Assembly (NCBI RefSeq): GCF_014650435.1
Contig: NZ_BMUY01000007.1
Span: forward strand, 62,001-126,000
Length of the DNA stretch: 64,000 nt
Direction: 5' to 3'
From: Streptomyces tendae
Lineage (GTDB): Bacteria > Actinomycetota > Actinomycetes > Streptomycetales > Streptomycetaceae
Made by a program: the position numbers and the translations under genes. Shown here in pieces: positions 22,413-30,647 of the stretch; the stretch's first letter is position 1, and each line of letters begins with the position of its first letter. Under the pieces are notes generated by a model. The model saw only the letters and a list, made by a program, of their open reading frames with translations, made no database searches and was not told the DNA's origin.

Positions 22413-23224
22413 GCAACACCCACGCCGCGCGGGGCCTCGACACCAGCAGGCCGCACTCGGCCCGCATGTACGACTACTACCTCGGCGGCAAGGACCACTT
22501 CCCGGTCGACAAACAGGCCGCCGAAGCGGTCGCCGAGGCATACCCGGGCATCTTCACCTGTGCCCGGGAGAACCGCGCCTTCATGCACCGCGCCACCCGG
22601 GTACTGGCACAGGAGCACGGCATCCGGCAGTGGCTGGACATCGGCACGGGCATCCCCACCGAGCCGAACGTGCACCAGGTGGCACAGTCCGTGGTCCCCG
22701 AGGCCCGGGTGGTCTACGCCGACAACGACCCGCTCGTCCTGAAGTACGCCGAGCGCCTGATGCGCAGCACCCCGCAGGGCCGCACCACCTACATCGAGGC
22801 CGACGTCAACGACCCAGGCTCCCTGCTGGCCGCGCCCGAGCTGGCCGAGGTGCTCGACCTGTCCCGGCCGGTCGCCCTGTCGCTGAACGCCCTGATGCAC
22901 TTCATCACCGATGCCCGCGACCCGTACGGCATCGTCGACCGGCTGATGGCGGCGCTCCCGGCGGGCAGTGCCCTCGCGCTGAGTCACTGCACACCGGACT
23001 TCGACCCGCCCACCTGGGAGAAGGTCACGGACATCTACACCGGCGCGGGCACGCCGGTGCAGTTCCGCTCGCAGAAGGACGTCACGAGGTTCTTCGACGG
23101 GCTCGACCTCCTCGAACCCGGCGTGACCGTCGGCCACCGCTGGCGACCGGCACAGGTCACCGGCGCGGACGCGCCCACCGACGCCCAGGTCAGCCTGTGG
23201 GCCGGGGTCGGCATCAAGCCGTAG
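22409..23224 (+). CDS. SAM-dependent methyltransferase-like protein (DUF574 type)
   Basis: 271-aa protein of the actinobacterial DUF574/Methyltransf_19 family: RPHSARMYDYYLGGKDHFPVDKQAAE (signature start), QWLDIGTGIPTEPNVHQVA (SAM site), VVYADNDPLVL (acidic ribose-binding loop), MHFITDARDPYGIVD. Fold and SAM motif are clear, but no substrate is known for the family. It overlaps the DUF397 gene by ATGA and is the last gene of the XRE-DUF397 operon; such enzymes often accompany WhiJ-type systems. AACAGGATG gives a weak ribosome site, so coupling probably drives its translation. Confidence 0.9.
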   Translation: MSNTHAARGLDTSRPHSARMYDYYLGGKDHFPVDKQAAEAVAEAYPGIFTCARENRAFMHRATRVLAQEHGIRQWLDIGTGIPTEPNVHQVAQSVVPEARVVYADNDPLVLKYAERLMRSTPQGRTTYIEADVNDPGSLLAAPELAEVLDLSRPVALSLNALMHFITDARDPYGIVDRLMAALPAGSALALSHCTPDFDPPTWEKVTDIYTGAGTPVQFRSQKDVTRFFDGLDLLEPGVTVGHRWRPAQVTGADAPTDAQVSLWAGVGIKP

Positions 23225-23265
23225 CGCACTTGCCGGACCCCTTCGGCGGGGCGCAGTGTGGAGGG

Positions 23266-24024
23266 ATGAGCGGTCAGGAGGGCCCCACGCTCATCTCCTC
23301 GGTGCAGCGAGCCTTTCGGCTGATGGAAGCCGTGGGTGCCCACGAGAGCGGCGTACCGGCCAAGCAGCTGGCGCGCGAGACGGGCCTGGCCCTGGGGACC
23401 ACCTACCACCTGCTGCGGACCATGGTCCACGACGGCTACGTGCGCAGACTCGAGGACGGCACGTTCGTCCTGGGGGAGCGGCTGGGCGCGCTGCACGCGG
23501 GAAGCCGCGACCAGACGGCGCTGAGCAGGGTCCGTCCCACGCTCACCGAGCTGCGGGACGACCTGTCGGCCGCGGCCTACCTGACCCTGTACGAGGACGG
23601 CGAGATCCGGGTCGCGGAGATCGTGGACGGCCCGAAGGCCCCCCGGGTCGATCTCTGGGTCGGGTTCGAGGACGCGGGACACGCCACGGCGCTCGGCAAG
23701 AGCGTGCTGCGCGAGCTGGACGCCGACGCCCGCGCCGAATACCTTTCCCGGCACACCATGAACGACCTCACCCCGCGCACGATCACCTACCGTGCCGAGC
23801 TGCTGCGGCGCCTGGACGCCTCCCCGCACGGCCCGGCCGTGACCGACATCGAGGAGTACCGTCTGGGCACCGCGTGCGTCGCGGTCCCCGTCCGTCGCGG
23901 CGACACCATCGGATCGCTCGGCATCTCCCTGGACGTCAACCGCACGGCCCGGCTCGACGACGCCGTGGCGACCCTGCTCACCACCGCGGAGCGGGTGTCC
24001 CGGGGGCTCTCGCTCACCATCTGA
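23266..24024 (+). CDS. IclR-family transcriptional regulator
   Basis: 252-aa IclR-type regulator. Winged HTH at residues ~8-70 (ISSVQRAFRLMEAVGAHESGVPAKQLARETGLALGTTYHLLRTMV); effector domain after ~80 with ATALGKSVLREL, YRLGTACVAVPVRRGDTIGSLGISL and a C-terminal helix. ATG 23266 is nearly adjacent to GGAGGG. No catabolic operon adjoins it; it stands between the methyltransferase gene and the STAS gene on the same strand. Ligand unknown. Confidence 0.9.
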   Translation: MSGQEGPTLISSVQRAFRLMEAVGAHESGVPAKQLARETGLALGTTYHLLRTMVHDGYVRRLEDGTFVLGERLGALHAGSRDQTALSRVRPTLTELRDDLSAAAYLTLYEDGEIRVAEIVDGPKAPRVDLWVGFEDAGHATALGKSVLRELDADARAEYLSRHTMNDLTPRTITYRAELLRRLDASPHGPAVTDIEEYRLGTACVAVPVRRGDTIGSLGISLDVNRTARLDDAVATLLTTAERVSRGLSLTI

Positions 24025-24107
24025 AAACCGGGCTCTTGTGACGCTCGGCCGTACCGCGTTTCCTGGATGAGACGGGCAAAACGGACAGCATGGCAGGGGA
24101 GCGCAGC

Positions 24108-24512
24108 GTGAGCGAGCAGGGCGTCGCAGAGCCGCACGAGCAGGTCGGATGCCGGGTGATCAACGGTTGGACGGTCGTTCGGGCCGACGACGAGATCGAC
24201 ATCGCCTTCGCGCCGCTCGTCCGGGCCGAGGTGGTCCGACGCCTGTCCGAGGGCCACCGGCACTTCGTGCTCGACCTGTGCGACACCCCGTTCATCGACT
24301 CCATGGGCCTCGGCATGATCGTGTCCGTGACCAAGAGCATCCGCAGCCATCAGGGATCGCTGCGGATCGCCTGCTCCGACCGGCGGCTCCTGCAGGTCTT
24401 CGCCCTCGGCGGCCTGGGGGCGGTCTACTCCTTCCACGACTCCGTGGAGCAGGCCGTCGCGCAGCCTCCCGGCACGGAGGGACTGGCCGGCTGGCCGCAC
24501 GTGCGACCCTGA
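24108..24512 (+). CDS. STAS-domain anti-anti-sigma-factor-like protein
   Basis: 134-aa SpoIIAA/RsbV-like protein. GWTVVRADDEIDIAFAPLVRAEVV is the N-terminal strand-helix; the phosphorylation loop reads LCDTPFIDSMGLGMIVSV, with Ser in the expected place. It probably partners an anti-sigma kinase of the HATPase type, possibly the one at 20604-21050, though not in the same operon. GTG 24108 has AGGGGAG 6 nt upstream and is preferred to ATG 24090, which has none. The C-terminal ~20 residues are low complexity. Confidence 0.85.
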   Translation: MSEQGVAEPHEQVGCRVINGWTVVRADDEIDIAFAPLVRAEVVRRLSEGHRHFVLDLCDTPFIDSMGLGMIVSVTKSIRSHQGSLRIACSDRRLLQVFALGGLGAVYSFHDSVEQAVAQPPGTEGLAGWPHVRP

Positions 24513-24624
24513 CGAGGGCACCGCCGCCGGCCCGTGTTTGGGCCCGCCGTGGCGGTTCACCTGGACGGGACAGCGCACGGGAAGGGCGCTGCCCGGGTCG
24601 TCTCTCGTCTCCGGAAGGTGGGTC

Positions 24625-24984
24625 ATGGCTGCACGGGTCGGATACCGGAGGATCTACGAAAGCCCCACACCGCAGGACGGCAAGCGCGTGCTCGTCGACC
24701 GTCTGTGGCCTCGTGGCATGAGCAAGGAGAAGGCCGATCTGGACGAGTGGCTGCGCGACGTCGCACCCTCGACCGATCTGCGGCGCTGGTACCACCACGA
24801 TCCCGAGCGGTACGACGAATTCCGGCGCCGCTACCACGCCGAGCTGGAGGACCCCGACCACCAGGCCGCGCTGGAGCGCCTGCGCGACCTGTCGGCCGAC
24901 GCCAAGGTGACCCTGCTCACCGCCACCAAGGACGTGGACCACAGCGAGGCGGCCGCCCTCGCCCAGTGGCTCGACGGCTCCTGA
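24625..24984 (+). CDS. DUF488-family protein
   Basis: 119-aa DUF488 protein, short form: VGYRRIYESPTPQDGKRVLVDRLWPRGMSKEKADLDEWLRD, then RRWYHHDPERYDEFRRRYHAEL and VTLLTATKDVDHSEAAALAQWL. The VDRLWPRG motif is diagnostic. The function of the family is unknown; members often sit near stress or redox genes. The start ATG is 5 nt after GGTGGG. It converges on pntB. Confidence 0.88.
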   Translation: MAARVGYRRIYESPTPQDGKRVLVDRLWPRGMSKEKADLDEWLRDVAPSTDLRRWYHHDPERYDEFRRRYHAELEDPDHQAALERLRDLSADAKVTLLTATKDVDHSEAAALAQWLDGS

Positions 24985-25069
24985 GGAGAGTGCGCGCCGG
25001 TCCACCCGCGCGGCCTCGGCGGCCCACTGCCGCGAGCTCGCCGAGCACCACGTGCCGGAGCAGGCCGCG

Positions 25070-26530
25070 TCACCGCGCCGCCGTCACCCCCCGCTCGGGG
25101 GCCGCGGGCTCTCGGCCGGTGTCGGGGCCGAGGGCCCGCAGGATCTCCTCGACGCTCTGTTTGGCGTCGCCGAAGAGCATGCTGCTGTTCTCCCGGAAGA
25201 ACAGCGGATTCTGCACGCCCGCGTAGCCGGAAGCCATCGAGCGCTTGAACACGACGACCTGTTCCGCCTCCCAGACGCGCAGCACGGGCATACCCGCGAT
25301 CGGACTGGCGGGGTCCTCGGTCGCCGAGGGGTTGACCGTGTCGTTCGCACCGATGACCAGCACGACCGAGGTGTCGGCGAAGTCGTCGTTGATCTCGTCC
25401 ATCTCCAGCACGATGTCGTACGGCACCTTCGCCTCGGCCAGCAGCACGTTCATGTGCCCGGGCAGCCGCCCGGCGACGGGGTGGACACCGAAGCGCACCT
25501 CGACCCCGCGCTCGCGCAGCCGCCGGGTCAGCTCCGCGACCGGATGCTGGGCCTGCGCCACGGCCATGCCGTAACCGGGGGTGATCACCACGGACCGCGC
25601 CCGCGCGAGCAGTTCGGCCGCCTCGTGCGCCCGTATCTCGCGGTGCTCGCCCTGCTCGTCGTCGCCGCCCGGCGGGGCCTCGATGCCGAAGCCACCGGCG
25701 ATGACGGAGAGGAAGGAACGGTTCATCGCCTGGCACATGATGTAGCTCAGATAGGCACCGGAGGAACCGACCAGCGCCCCGGTGACGATGAGCAGGTTGT
25801 TGTCGAGCAGGAATCCGGCCGCCGCCGCGGCCCAACCGGAGTAGCTGTTGAGCATCGAGACGACCACGGGCATGTCGCCACCGCCGATGGAAGCCACCAG
25901 GTGCCAGCCCAGGGCGAGTGCCAGGACCGTGACCGCCACCATCAGCGGGAGGCCCGGACTGACCGTGAACCAGACCGTGAGCACCACGAACAGGGCCAGC
26001 GCGCCCAGGTTGAGGGCGTTCTTGCCGGGCAGCATCAGCGGCCGGGACTTGATCCGCGCGGACAGCTTCAGGTACGCGACCACGGAGCCGGTGAAGGTGA
26101 CCGCGCCGATGAAGACGCCGATGAACACCTCGGCGTGGTGGATGCGGATCAGCTCGGCGGCGATCCGGCCCCGCGATCCGTGGGCCTCGACCTCCAGGTA
26201 GCTGTTCCAGCCGACCAGGACGGCCGCGAGACCGACGAAGCTGTGCAGCACCGCGATCAGTTCGGGCATCTGCGTCATCTCCACGCGCCGCGCCCGCCAC
26301 AGGCCCGCCGCGGCGCCGATCACCGTGGCGAGCAGGATCAGTGCGACCGGACCGGCGGAGACGCTCTGCGCCGAGGCCACGACGGTGGCGGCCAGGGCGA
26401 GGGCCATGCCCACGATGCCGTAGACGACGCCGGCGCGTGAGGTCCGGTGCCGGGACAGACCGGCGAGGCTGAGGACGAACAGCAGGGCCGCCACCAGGTC
26501 GGCGGCGCGGGAGGCGGTCATGGACGTCAT
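25070..26530 (-). CDS. pntB: NAD(P) transhydrogenase subunit beta
   Basis: 486-aa beta subunit of the proton-translocating transhydrogenase, which moves hydride between NADH and NADP+ across the membrane. Residues ~1-270 hold about nine helices (IAVLHSFVGLAAVLVGWNSYLE, HHAEVFIGVFIGAVTFTGSVVAYLKL, VASIGGGDMPVVVSMLNSYSGWAAAAAGF). Residues ~310-480 are the NADP-binding domain III (SVVITPGYGMAVAQAQHPVAEL, GVHPVAGRLPGHMNVLLAEAKVPYD, IGANDTVNPSA, MASGYAGVQNPLFF). ATG 26530 overlaps the pntA stop by ATGA. An inner ATG at 26521 is possible. It converges on the DUF488 gene. Confidence 0.96.
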   Translation of the reverse strand: MTSMTASRAADLVAALLFVLSLAGLSRHRTSRAGVVYGIVGMALALAATVVASAQSVSAGPVALILLATVIGAAAGLWRARRVEMTQMPELIAVLHSFVGLAAVLVGWNSYLEVEAHGSRGRIAAELIRIHHAEVFIGVFIGAVTFTGSVVAYLKLSARIKSRPLMLPGKNALNLGALALFVVLTVWFTVSPGLPLMVAVTVLALALGWHLVASIGGGDMPVVVSMLNSYSGWAAAAAGFLLDNNLLIVTGALVGSSGAYLSYIMCQAMNRSFLSVIAGGFGIEAPPGGDDEQGEHREIRAHEAAELLARARSVVITPGYGMAVAQAQHPVAELTRRLRERGVEVRFGVHPVAGRLPGHMNVLLAEAKVPYDIVLEMDEINDDFADTSVVLVIGANDTVNPSATEDPASPIAGMPVLRVWEAEQVVVFKRSMASGYAGVQNPLFFRENSSMLFGDAKQSVEEILRALGPDTGREPAAPERGVTAAR

Positions 26531-28101
26531 CGGGGCTCGCCTCTCGAGAACATGGACAGCATGCGGCGGGTGACGGCGAAACCTCCGAAGATGTTGACGC
26601 TCGTCAGCAGGATCGCCACGAAGGACAGCACGGTGACGAGGGTGCTCTCGTGCCCGATCTGCACGAGGGCACCGATCACCACGATCCCCGAGATGGCGTT
26701 GGTCACCGACATCAGCGGGGTGTGCAGGGAGTGGTGGACCTTGCCGATCACGTAGTAGCCGATGACCACCGCCAATGCGAACACCGTGAAGTTCTGCGCC
26801 AGTTGGGCCGGGGCGAACGCGACCAGCAGGAAGGTGGCCAGCATGCCGAGGCCGATGAGGCCGAAGCGCCCCGCCGGGGTGACCCTGGTCGTTCTCGCGC
26901 CCACCGGTGCGGCGGTGGACGCCGCCGCCGGCGCGGTGGGGGGCGGGGCCGCCGACACCGGGACCGGCGGCGGGGGCCAGGTGACCGTGCCCGCGCGGAC
27001 CACGGTCACGGTCCGCTGCACCACGTCGTCGAAGTCGATGACGATCCGGCCGTCCCCGCCGGGGGTGAGCAGCCGCAGCAGGTTGACCAGGTTGGTGCCG
27101 AACAGCTGGGACGCCTGGGCGGGCAGCCGGGACGCCAGGTCGGTGTAGCCGATGACGGTCACGCCGTTGCCGGTCACCACGCTCCGGCCCGGTACGGTCC
27201 CCTCGACGTTGCCACCCTGTGCGGCGGCCATGTCGACGACGACACTGCCCGGTCTCATCGCGGCCACGTCCTCGGCGGTCAGCAGCCGGGGCGCCGGGCG
27301 GCCCGGGATCAGCGCGGTGGTGATCACGATGTCCACCTCCGCGGCCTGCGCGTGGTACAGCTCGGCGGCGGCCCGGTCGTAGTCCGCGGTGGTCGCCTTC
27401 GCGTAGCCGTCGGTGCCGCTCTCCTGGGCTGCGTTCACCGGCAGGTACTCGCCGCCGAGCGACGTGACCTGGTCCGCGACCTCGGGCCGGGGATCGGTCG
27501 CCCGCACGATCGCGCCCAGGCTGGAGGCGGCCCCGATGGCGGCCAGCCCCGCGACCCCGGCCCCGGCGACCAGGACCTTCGCGGGCGGCACCTTGCCCGC
27601 CGCGGTGACCTGACCGGTGAAGAACCGCCCGAAGACGTGCGCCGCCTCGATCACCGCCCGATACCCGGCGATGTTCGCCATGGAGCTGAGCACGTCCATC
27701 GACTGCGCCCGCGATATCCGGGGCACGGCGTCCAGGGCGAGCACCGTGACGTCCCGCGCGGCGAGCGCCTCGAGCAACTCGGGCCGCTGCGCGGGTGCGA
27801 CGAGGGACACGAGCGTCGTCCCCGCGCGCAGTTCCGCGATCTCCTCGTCGGACGGCGCGTTGACCTTGAGTACGACGTCCGCGGCCCAGGCTCCGCCGAG
27901 ACTCGCCCCCGCCTCGGAGTAGGCCGTGTCGTCGAACCCGGAGGCCATGCCGGCTCCCGGCTCGACGACGACCTCGTAGCCGAGGCCGAGCAGCAGGCGG
28001 ACCGTCGAGGGCGTCGCGGCGACGCGGGTCTCCCCGGGCAGGGACTCGGCGACGACGCCGACGCGTTGAGGCGGGTGGTGAGCGGATTCGTGTCCAGTCA
28101 T
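26527..28101 (-). CDS. pntA: NAD(P) transhydrogenase subunit alpha
   Basis: 524-aa alpha subunit. Residues ~10-375 are the NAD(H)-binding domain I (VGVVAESLPGETRVAATPSTV, SMANIAGYRAV, VLVAGAGVAGLAAIGAASSLGAIV, VVVDMAAAQGGN). A Pro/Ala linker follows at ~385-410, then four membrane helices of domain II (FGLIGLGMLATFLLVAF, NFTVFALAVVIGYYVIGKV, ISGIVVIGALVQIG). It is an unsplit E. coli-like alpha subunit rather than the A1/A2 split form. ATG 28101 follows GAGAGA by 7 nt. First gene of a two-gene operon with pntB, to supply NADPH. Confidence 0.96.
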   Translation of the reverse strand: MTGHESAHHPPQRVGVVAESLPGETRVAATPSTVRLLLGLGYEVVVEPGAGMASGFDDTAYSEAGASLGGAWAADVVLKVNAPSDEEIAELRAGTTLVSLVAPAQRPELLEALAARDVTVLALDAVPRISRAQSMDVLSSMANIAGYRAVIEAAHVFGRFFTGQVTAAGKVPPAKVLVAGAGVAGLAAIGAASSLGAIVRATDPRPEVADQVTSLGGEYLPVNAAQESGTDGYAKATTADYDRAAAELYHAQAAEVDIVITTALIPGRPAPRLLTAEDVAAMRPGSVVVDMAAAQGGNVEGTVPGRSVVTGNGVTVIGYTDLASRLPAQASQLFGTNLVNLLRLLTPGGDGRIVIDFDDVVQRTVTVVRAGTVTWPPPPVPVSAAPPPTAPAAASTAAPVGARTTRVTPAGRFGLIGLGMLATFLLVAFAPAQLAQNFTVFALAVVIGYYVIGKVHHSLHTPLMSVTNAISGIVVIGALVQIGHESTLVTVLSFVAILLTSVNIFGGFAVTRRMLSMFSRGEPR

Positions 28102-28260
28102 GTCCAGTCTCTCGTCGAGGCGGTGTTGCCGGGTTCCGTACCCACTGGAGGGCGGCGGGGCACCGAGAACACTGATCCCGGATGCGCTCCGCCAGCGTTT
28201 CGAAGGCGGGTGGCGGCGTGAGGGGGAGAGAGACGGTTGACGTTGCGCGGACGCCGCTGG

Positions 28261-28824
28261 TCAGGGGCCGGTCCGCCCCAGGACCTCCGCGACGAGCCGG
28301 TGCGCATACGGGGCGTCGAGCCCGTCCGGGCGGAAGAGGATGCGGTACATCAAGGGGGCGACGACGCGGTCCATGACGGTCTCGACGTCGGGTGTGTCGT
28401 CCCCGCGTCCGGCCGCGCGGCTGAGGACGATCCCGAGTTGCTCGGCGGCGTAGGCGGAGCACTGGCCGGCGTTGCTGCCGTCCGGGTCGCCGAGCAGTGC
28501 GTCGCGGATGTAGGAGCGGCCGGTGGGCGAGGCCATCTCGTCGAGGAACTGCTCGGCCCAGGCCGCCAGGTCGGCGTACAGGGCGCCGTGGTCCCCGGGT
28601 GCGGTGTCGGGGCGGAGGCGCTCGACCGCGACGTCCGACAGCAGCTCCTGGAGGTCGCCCCAGCGCCGGTAGATCGTCGACGGCGTCACGCCCGCACGCC
28701 GGGCGACCAGCGGCACGGTCAGGGCGTCCCGCCCCACCTCCGACGCCAGTTCGCGCACGGCGGTGTGCACCGCCGCCTGCACCCGGGCGCTGCGCCCGCC
28801 GGGACGCACCATCTGCCTGCTCAT
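28261..28824 (-). CDS. TetR-family regulator of the amidase/MBL cluster
   Basis: 187-aa TetR-family protein: HTH VHTAVRELASEVGRDALTVPLVARRAGVTPSTIYRRWGDLQELL, then a TetR_C_16-like helical domain. ATG 28824 is used; an in-frame GTG at 28833 is just upstream. It lies 49 bp after the AtzE-like amidase on the same strand, and a CTAAAG...TTGCGTCTAG element (28835-28858) overlies its 5' end. The same right half, TTGCGTTTAG, appears in a perfect palindrome before the MBL gene, so this protein probably controls all the genes from here to 31571. Confidence 0.87.
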   Translation of the reverse strand: MSRQMVRPGGRSARVQAAVHTAVRELASEVGRDALTVPLVARRAGVTPSTIYRRWGDLQELLSDVAVERLRPDTAPGDHGALYADLAAWAEQFLDEMASPTGRSYIRDALLGDPDGSNAGQCSAYAAEQLGIVLSRAAGRGDDTPDVETVMDRVVAPLMYRILFRPDGLDAPYAHRLVAEVLGRTGP

Positions 28825-28834
28825 GACATCCACC

Positions 28835-28858
28835 CTAAAGCAAAACCATTGCGTCTAG
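28835..28858. promoter_or_regulatory. TetR operator copy A (own promoter)
   Basis: CTAAAGCAAAAC followed by CATTGCGTCTAG forms an imperfect inverted repeat 10 bp upstream of the TetR ATG. The right half matches TTGCGTTTAG of the site at 30581-30590 in nine of ten bases. Confidence 0.55.
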
Positions 28859-28873
28859 GGGGTGGCCGTTCGT

Positions 28874-30265
28874 TCACGCGGCGGGCGCGAGTTTGCGGGC
28901 GGGCCGGGTCTGTTCGTAGGCGTGACCGACCCGCAGGAGCACCCGTTCGCCGAGCGGTCGTCCGAGTAGTTGCATGCCGATGGGGAGCCCCGTCGTGTCG
29001 TGGCCGACGGGCAGGGACAGGGACGGCACGCCGGTGATGTTGGCTGGGGACGACAGGCGCACATAGGCGTCGGACACGGCCTCGGTCGTGCCGTCGGCCC
29101 AGGTGATCGTCTCCTGGCCGGCCTCGACGGCGGTCGCCGGGACGGTGGGGGCGGCGATCAGGTCCACCTCCCGGAGCACGGCCGCCCACTCCCGCCGCAT
29201 GAGCGTGCGGGAACGCTGCGCCCGCAGGTAGTCACCGGCGGGCATCAGTTCACCGGCCTCCAGCAGGACGCGGACGTCGCCCCGGTAGAGCTCGGGGACG
29301 GTGCGCAGCGTGCGTTCGTGGTAGGCGGTGGCCTCGGGCACCATCAGGCCCCACTGGGTGGCCTGGATGTAGCGGGTCATGGGGATCTCGACCTCGACGA
29401 GACGGGCACCGAGTGCTTCGAACTCGTCGACGGCGGCGCGGACGGCGGTTTCCACCTCCGGGTCGACGTGGTCGAAGTAGTAGTTGCGCGGCACGCCGAC
29501 GCGCAGCCCCGTGAGGTCGGTGCCGGTGGGCGGCCGGTACCCCGTGGCGGGCGCGGTCAGGGAGGCGGGGTCGCGGGGATCGTGTCCGGCCAGGGCGGCC
29601 AGGACCAGCGCGGCGTCCTCGACGGTGCGGGTGATCGGGCCGACGTGGTCCAGTGACCAGGACAGGGACGTGACGCCGTGCCGGGGGACGAGGCCGTACG
29701 TCGGTTTGAGGCCGACGACCCCGTTCAGTGCGGCGGGCACCCGGATGGAACCACCGGTGTCGGTGCCCAGGGCGAAGGTGGCGGTACCCGCGGCGACGGC
29801 GACGGCGGAGCCGCCGCTGGACCCGCCGGCCACCCGGCCGGTGTGCCACGCGTTCCTGGTCTGCGGGGTGGTCAGTCCGTAGGCGAACTCGTGGGTGTGG
29901 GTCTTGCCGACCAGGACGGCGCCGGCCGCCTCCAGTCGGCCGGCGACGGTGCTGCTCGCCTCGGCGCGGTGGTCGGCGCGAACCCGCGAACTGGCCGACG
30001 TCGCGATCCCGGCGACATCGATCAGGTCCTTGAGCCCCATGGGGACGCCGTGCAACGGGCCGTGGTGACGTCCGGCCGCGATGTCGTCCTCGGCCGCGCG
30101 CGCGGCCCGGCGGGCACGCTCCGCGGTGACGGTGACGTAGGCATGGAGTCGCGGCTCCGTCCGCCCGATGCGCTCCAGGACGGAGTCCACCAGCTCGACG
30201 GGGGACAGGCGGCGGGTCCGGACGGCCTCGGCGGCCGCGCCGAGCGTCAGTTCATACGGCTGCAT
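28874..30265 (-). CDS. AtzE-like amidase (amidase signature family)
   Basis: 463-aa amidase-signature enzyme. Catalytic Lys in GVPMGLKDLIDVAG; cis-Ser in AGGSSGGSAVAVAAG; nucleophile Ser in GTDTGGSIRVPAALNGVVGLKP; all three are intact. It overlaps by 14 bp an upstream gene for a 69-aa protein like AtzG, the small subunit that pairs with AtzE (1-carboxybiuret hydrolase). The pair is therefore likely to form a heteromeric amidase, here of unknown substrate. ATG 30265 starts MQPYELTLG. It is probably regulated by the downstream TetR; the cluster also contains a lactonase-like MBL hydrolase, suggesting ring opening then amide cleavage. Confidence 0.88.
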   Translation of the reverse strand: MQPYELTLGAAAEAVRTRRLSPVELVDSVLERIGRTEPRLHAYVTVTAERARRAARAAEDDIAAGRHHGPLHGVPMGLKDLIDVAGIATSASSRVRADHRAEASSTVAGRLEAAGAVLVGKTHTHEFAYGLTTPQTRNAWHTGRVAGGSSGGSAVAVAAGTATFALGTDTGGSIRVPAALNGVVGLKPTYGLVPRHGVTSLSWSLDHVGPITRTVEDAALVLAALAGHDPRDPASLTAPATGYRPPTGTDLTGLRVGVPRNYYFDHVDPEVETAVRAAVDEFEALGARLVEVEIPMTRYIQATQWGLMVPEATAYHERTLRTVPELYRGDVRVLLEAGELMPAGDYLRAQRSRTLMRREWAAVLREVDLIAAPTVPATAVEAGQETITWADGTTEAVSDAYVRLSSPANITGVPSLSLPVGHDTTGLPIGMQLLGRPLGERVLLRVGHAYEQTRPARKLAPAA

Positions 30266-30461
30266 CGTGCGTCTCCTGTTCCGCGCGGTAGGCGGTGGCG
30301 GGCGGAGTGTCGGCGAAGTCCAGCTCCCGCAGCACGGCGACGACGGAGTGGATGTGCTGGGCGGTGGCCGCGACGGCGGCGTGGCGGTCGGCGGGCAGCG
30401 GGAGTCCGGCGCGGGCGGCCCAGCGGGCCGCCTCCGGCGGGGTGGGTTCGGCGGAGGGCAC
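30252..30461 (-). CDS. AtzG-like small amidase partner (DUF4089 type)
   Basis: 69-aa protein. AARWAARAGLPLPADRHAAVAATAQHIHSVVAVLRELDFADTPPA fits the AtzG/DUF4089 family: a small helical subunit that wraps around the AtzE-type amidase and stabilises it. GTG 30461 follows a purine run GAAGAGAG. Its end overlaps the amidase start by 14 bp, so translation is likely coupled. It is easily missed because of its size. The candidate operator at 30526-30542 lies 65 bp upstream of its start. Confidence 0.75.
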   Translation of the reverse strand: MPSAEPTPPEAARWAARAGLPLPADRHAAVAATAQHIHSVVAVLRELDFADTPPATAYRAEQETHDAAV

Positions 30462-30525
30462 GGGGATTCTCTCTTCGGGGTCGGGACGTGCGGCGGCAGC
30501 CGCGCTGCGCGGAGGCGCTCAAAAG

Positions 30526-30542
30526 CTAAGCGTTTGCGTTAG
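30526..30542. promoter_or_regulatory. TetR operator copy C (AtzG/AtzE promoter)
   Basis: CTAAGCG, TTT, GCGTTAG is a degenerate copy of the CTAAACGCAA/TTGCGTTTAG palindrome, with one base missing in the right half. It lies in the divergent gap upstream of the amidase operon. Confidence 0.4.
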
Positions 30543-30565
30543 GTGGACTGTAGGTCTTACGGTGG

Positions 30566-30590
30566 CTAAACGCAAACTCATTGCGTTTAG
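30566..30590. promoter_or_regulatory. TetR operator copy B (MBL hydrolase promoter)
   Basis: CTAAACGCAA, ACTCA, TTGCGTTTAG: a perfect 10+5+10 inverted repeat 57 bp upstream of the MBL gene. It is the best copy of an element repeated at 28835 and 30526, which ties the TetR, amidase and MBL genes together. Confidence 0.7.
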
Positions 30591-30647
30591 TGCACAAGGG
30601 TCTCGTCCCGTGCCCACCGACACGCAGCCCGAAGGAAGCGACCGATC

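Noticed and set aside
24985..25069. Terminator between DUF488 and pntB
   Set aside because: CTCGGCG/CGCCGAG pairs with a 17-nt loop, too weak to list as a feature.
25070..28462. A 1130-aa frame running from pntB back to 28462 on the minus strand
   Set aside because: Only the part from 26530 on is PntB; the rest is an out-of-frame reading of pntA.
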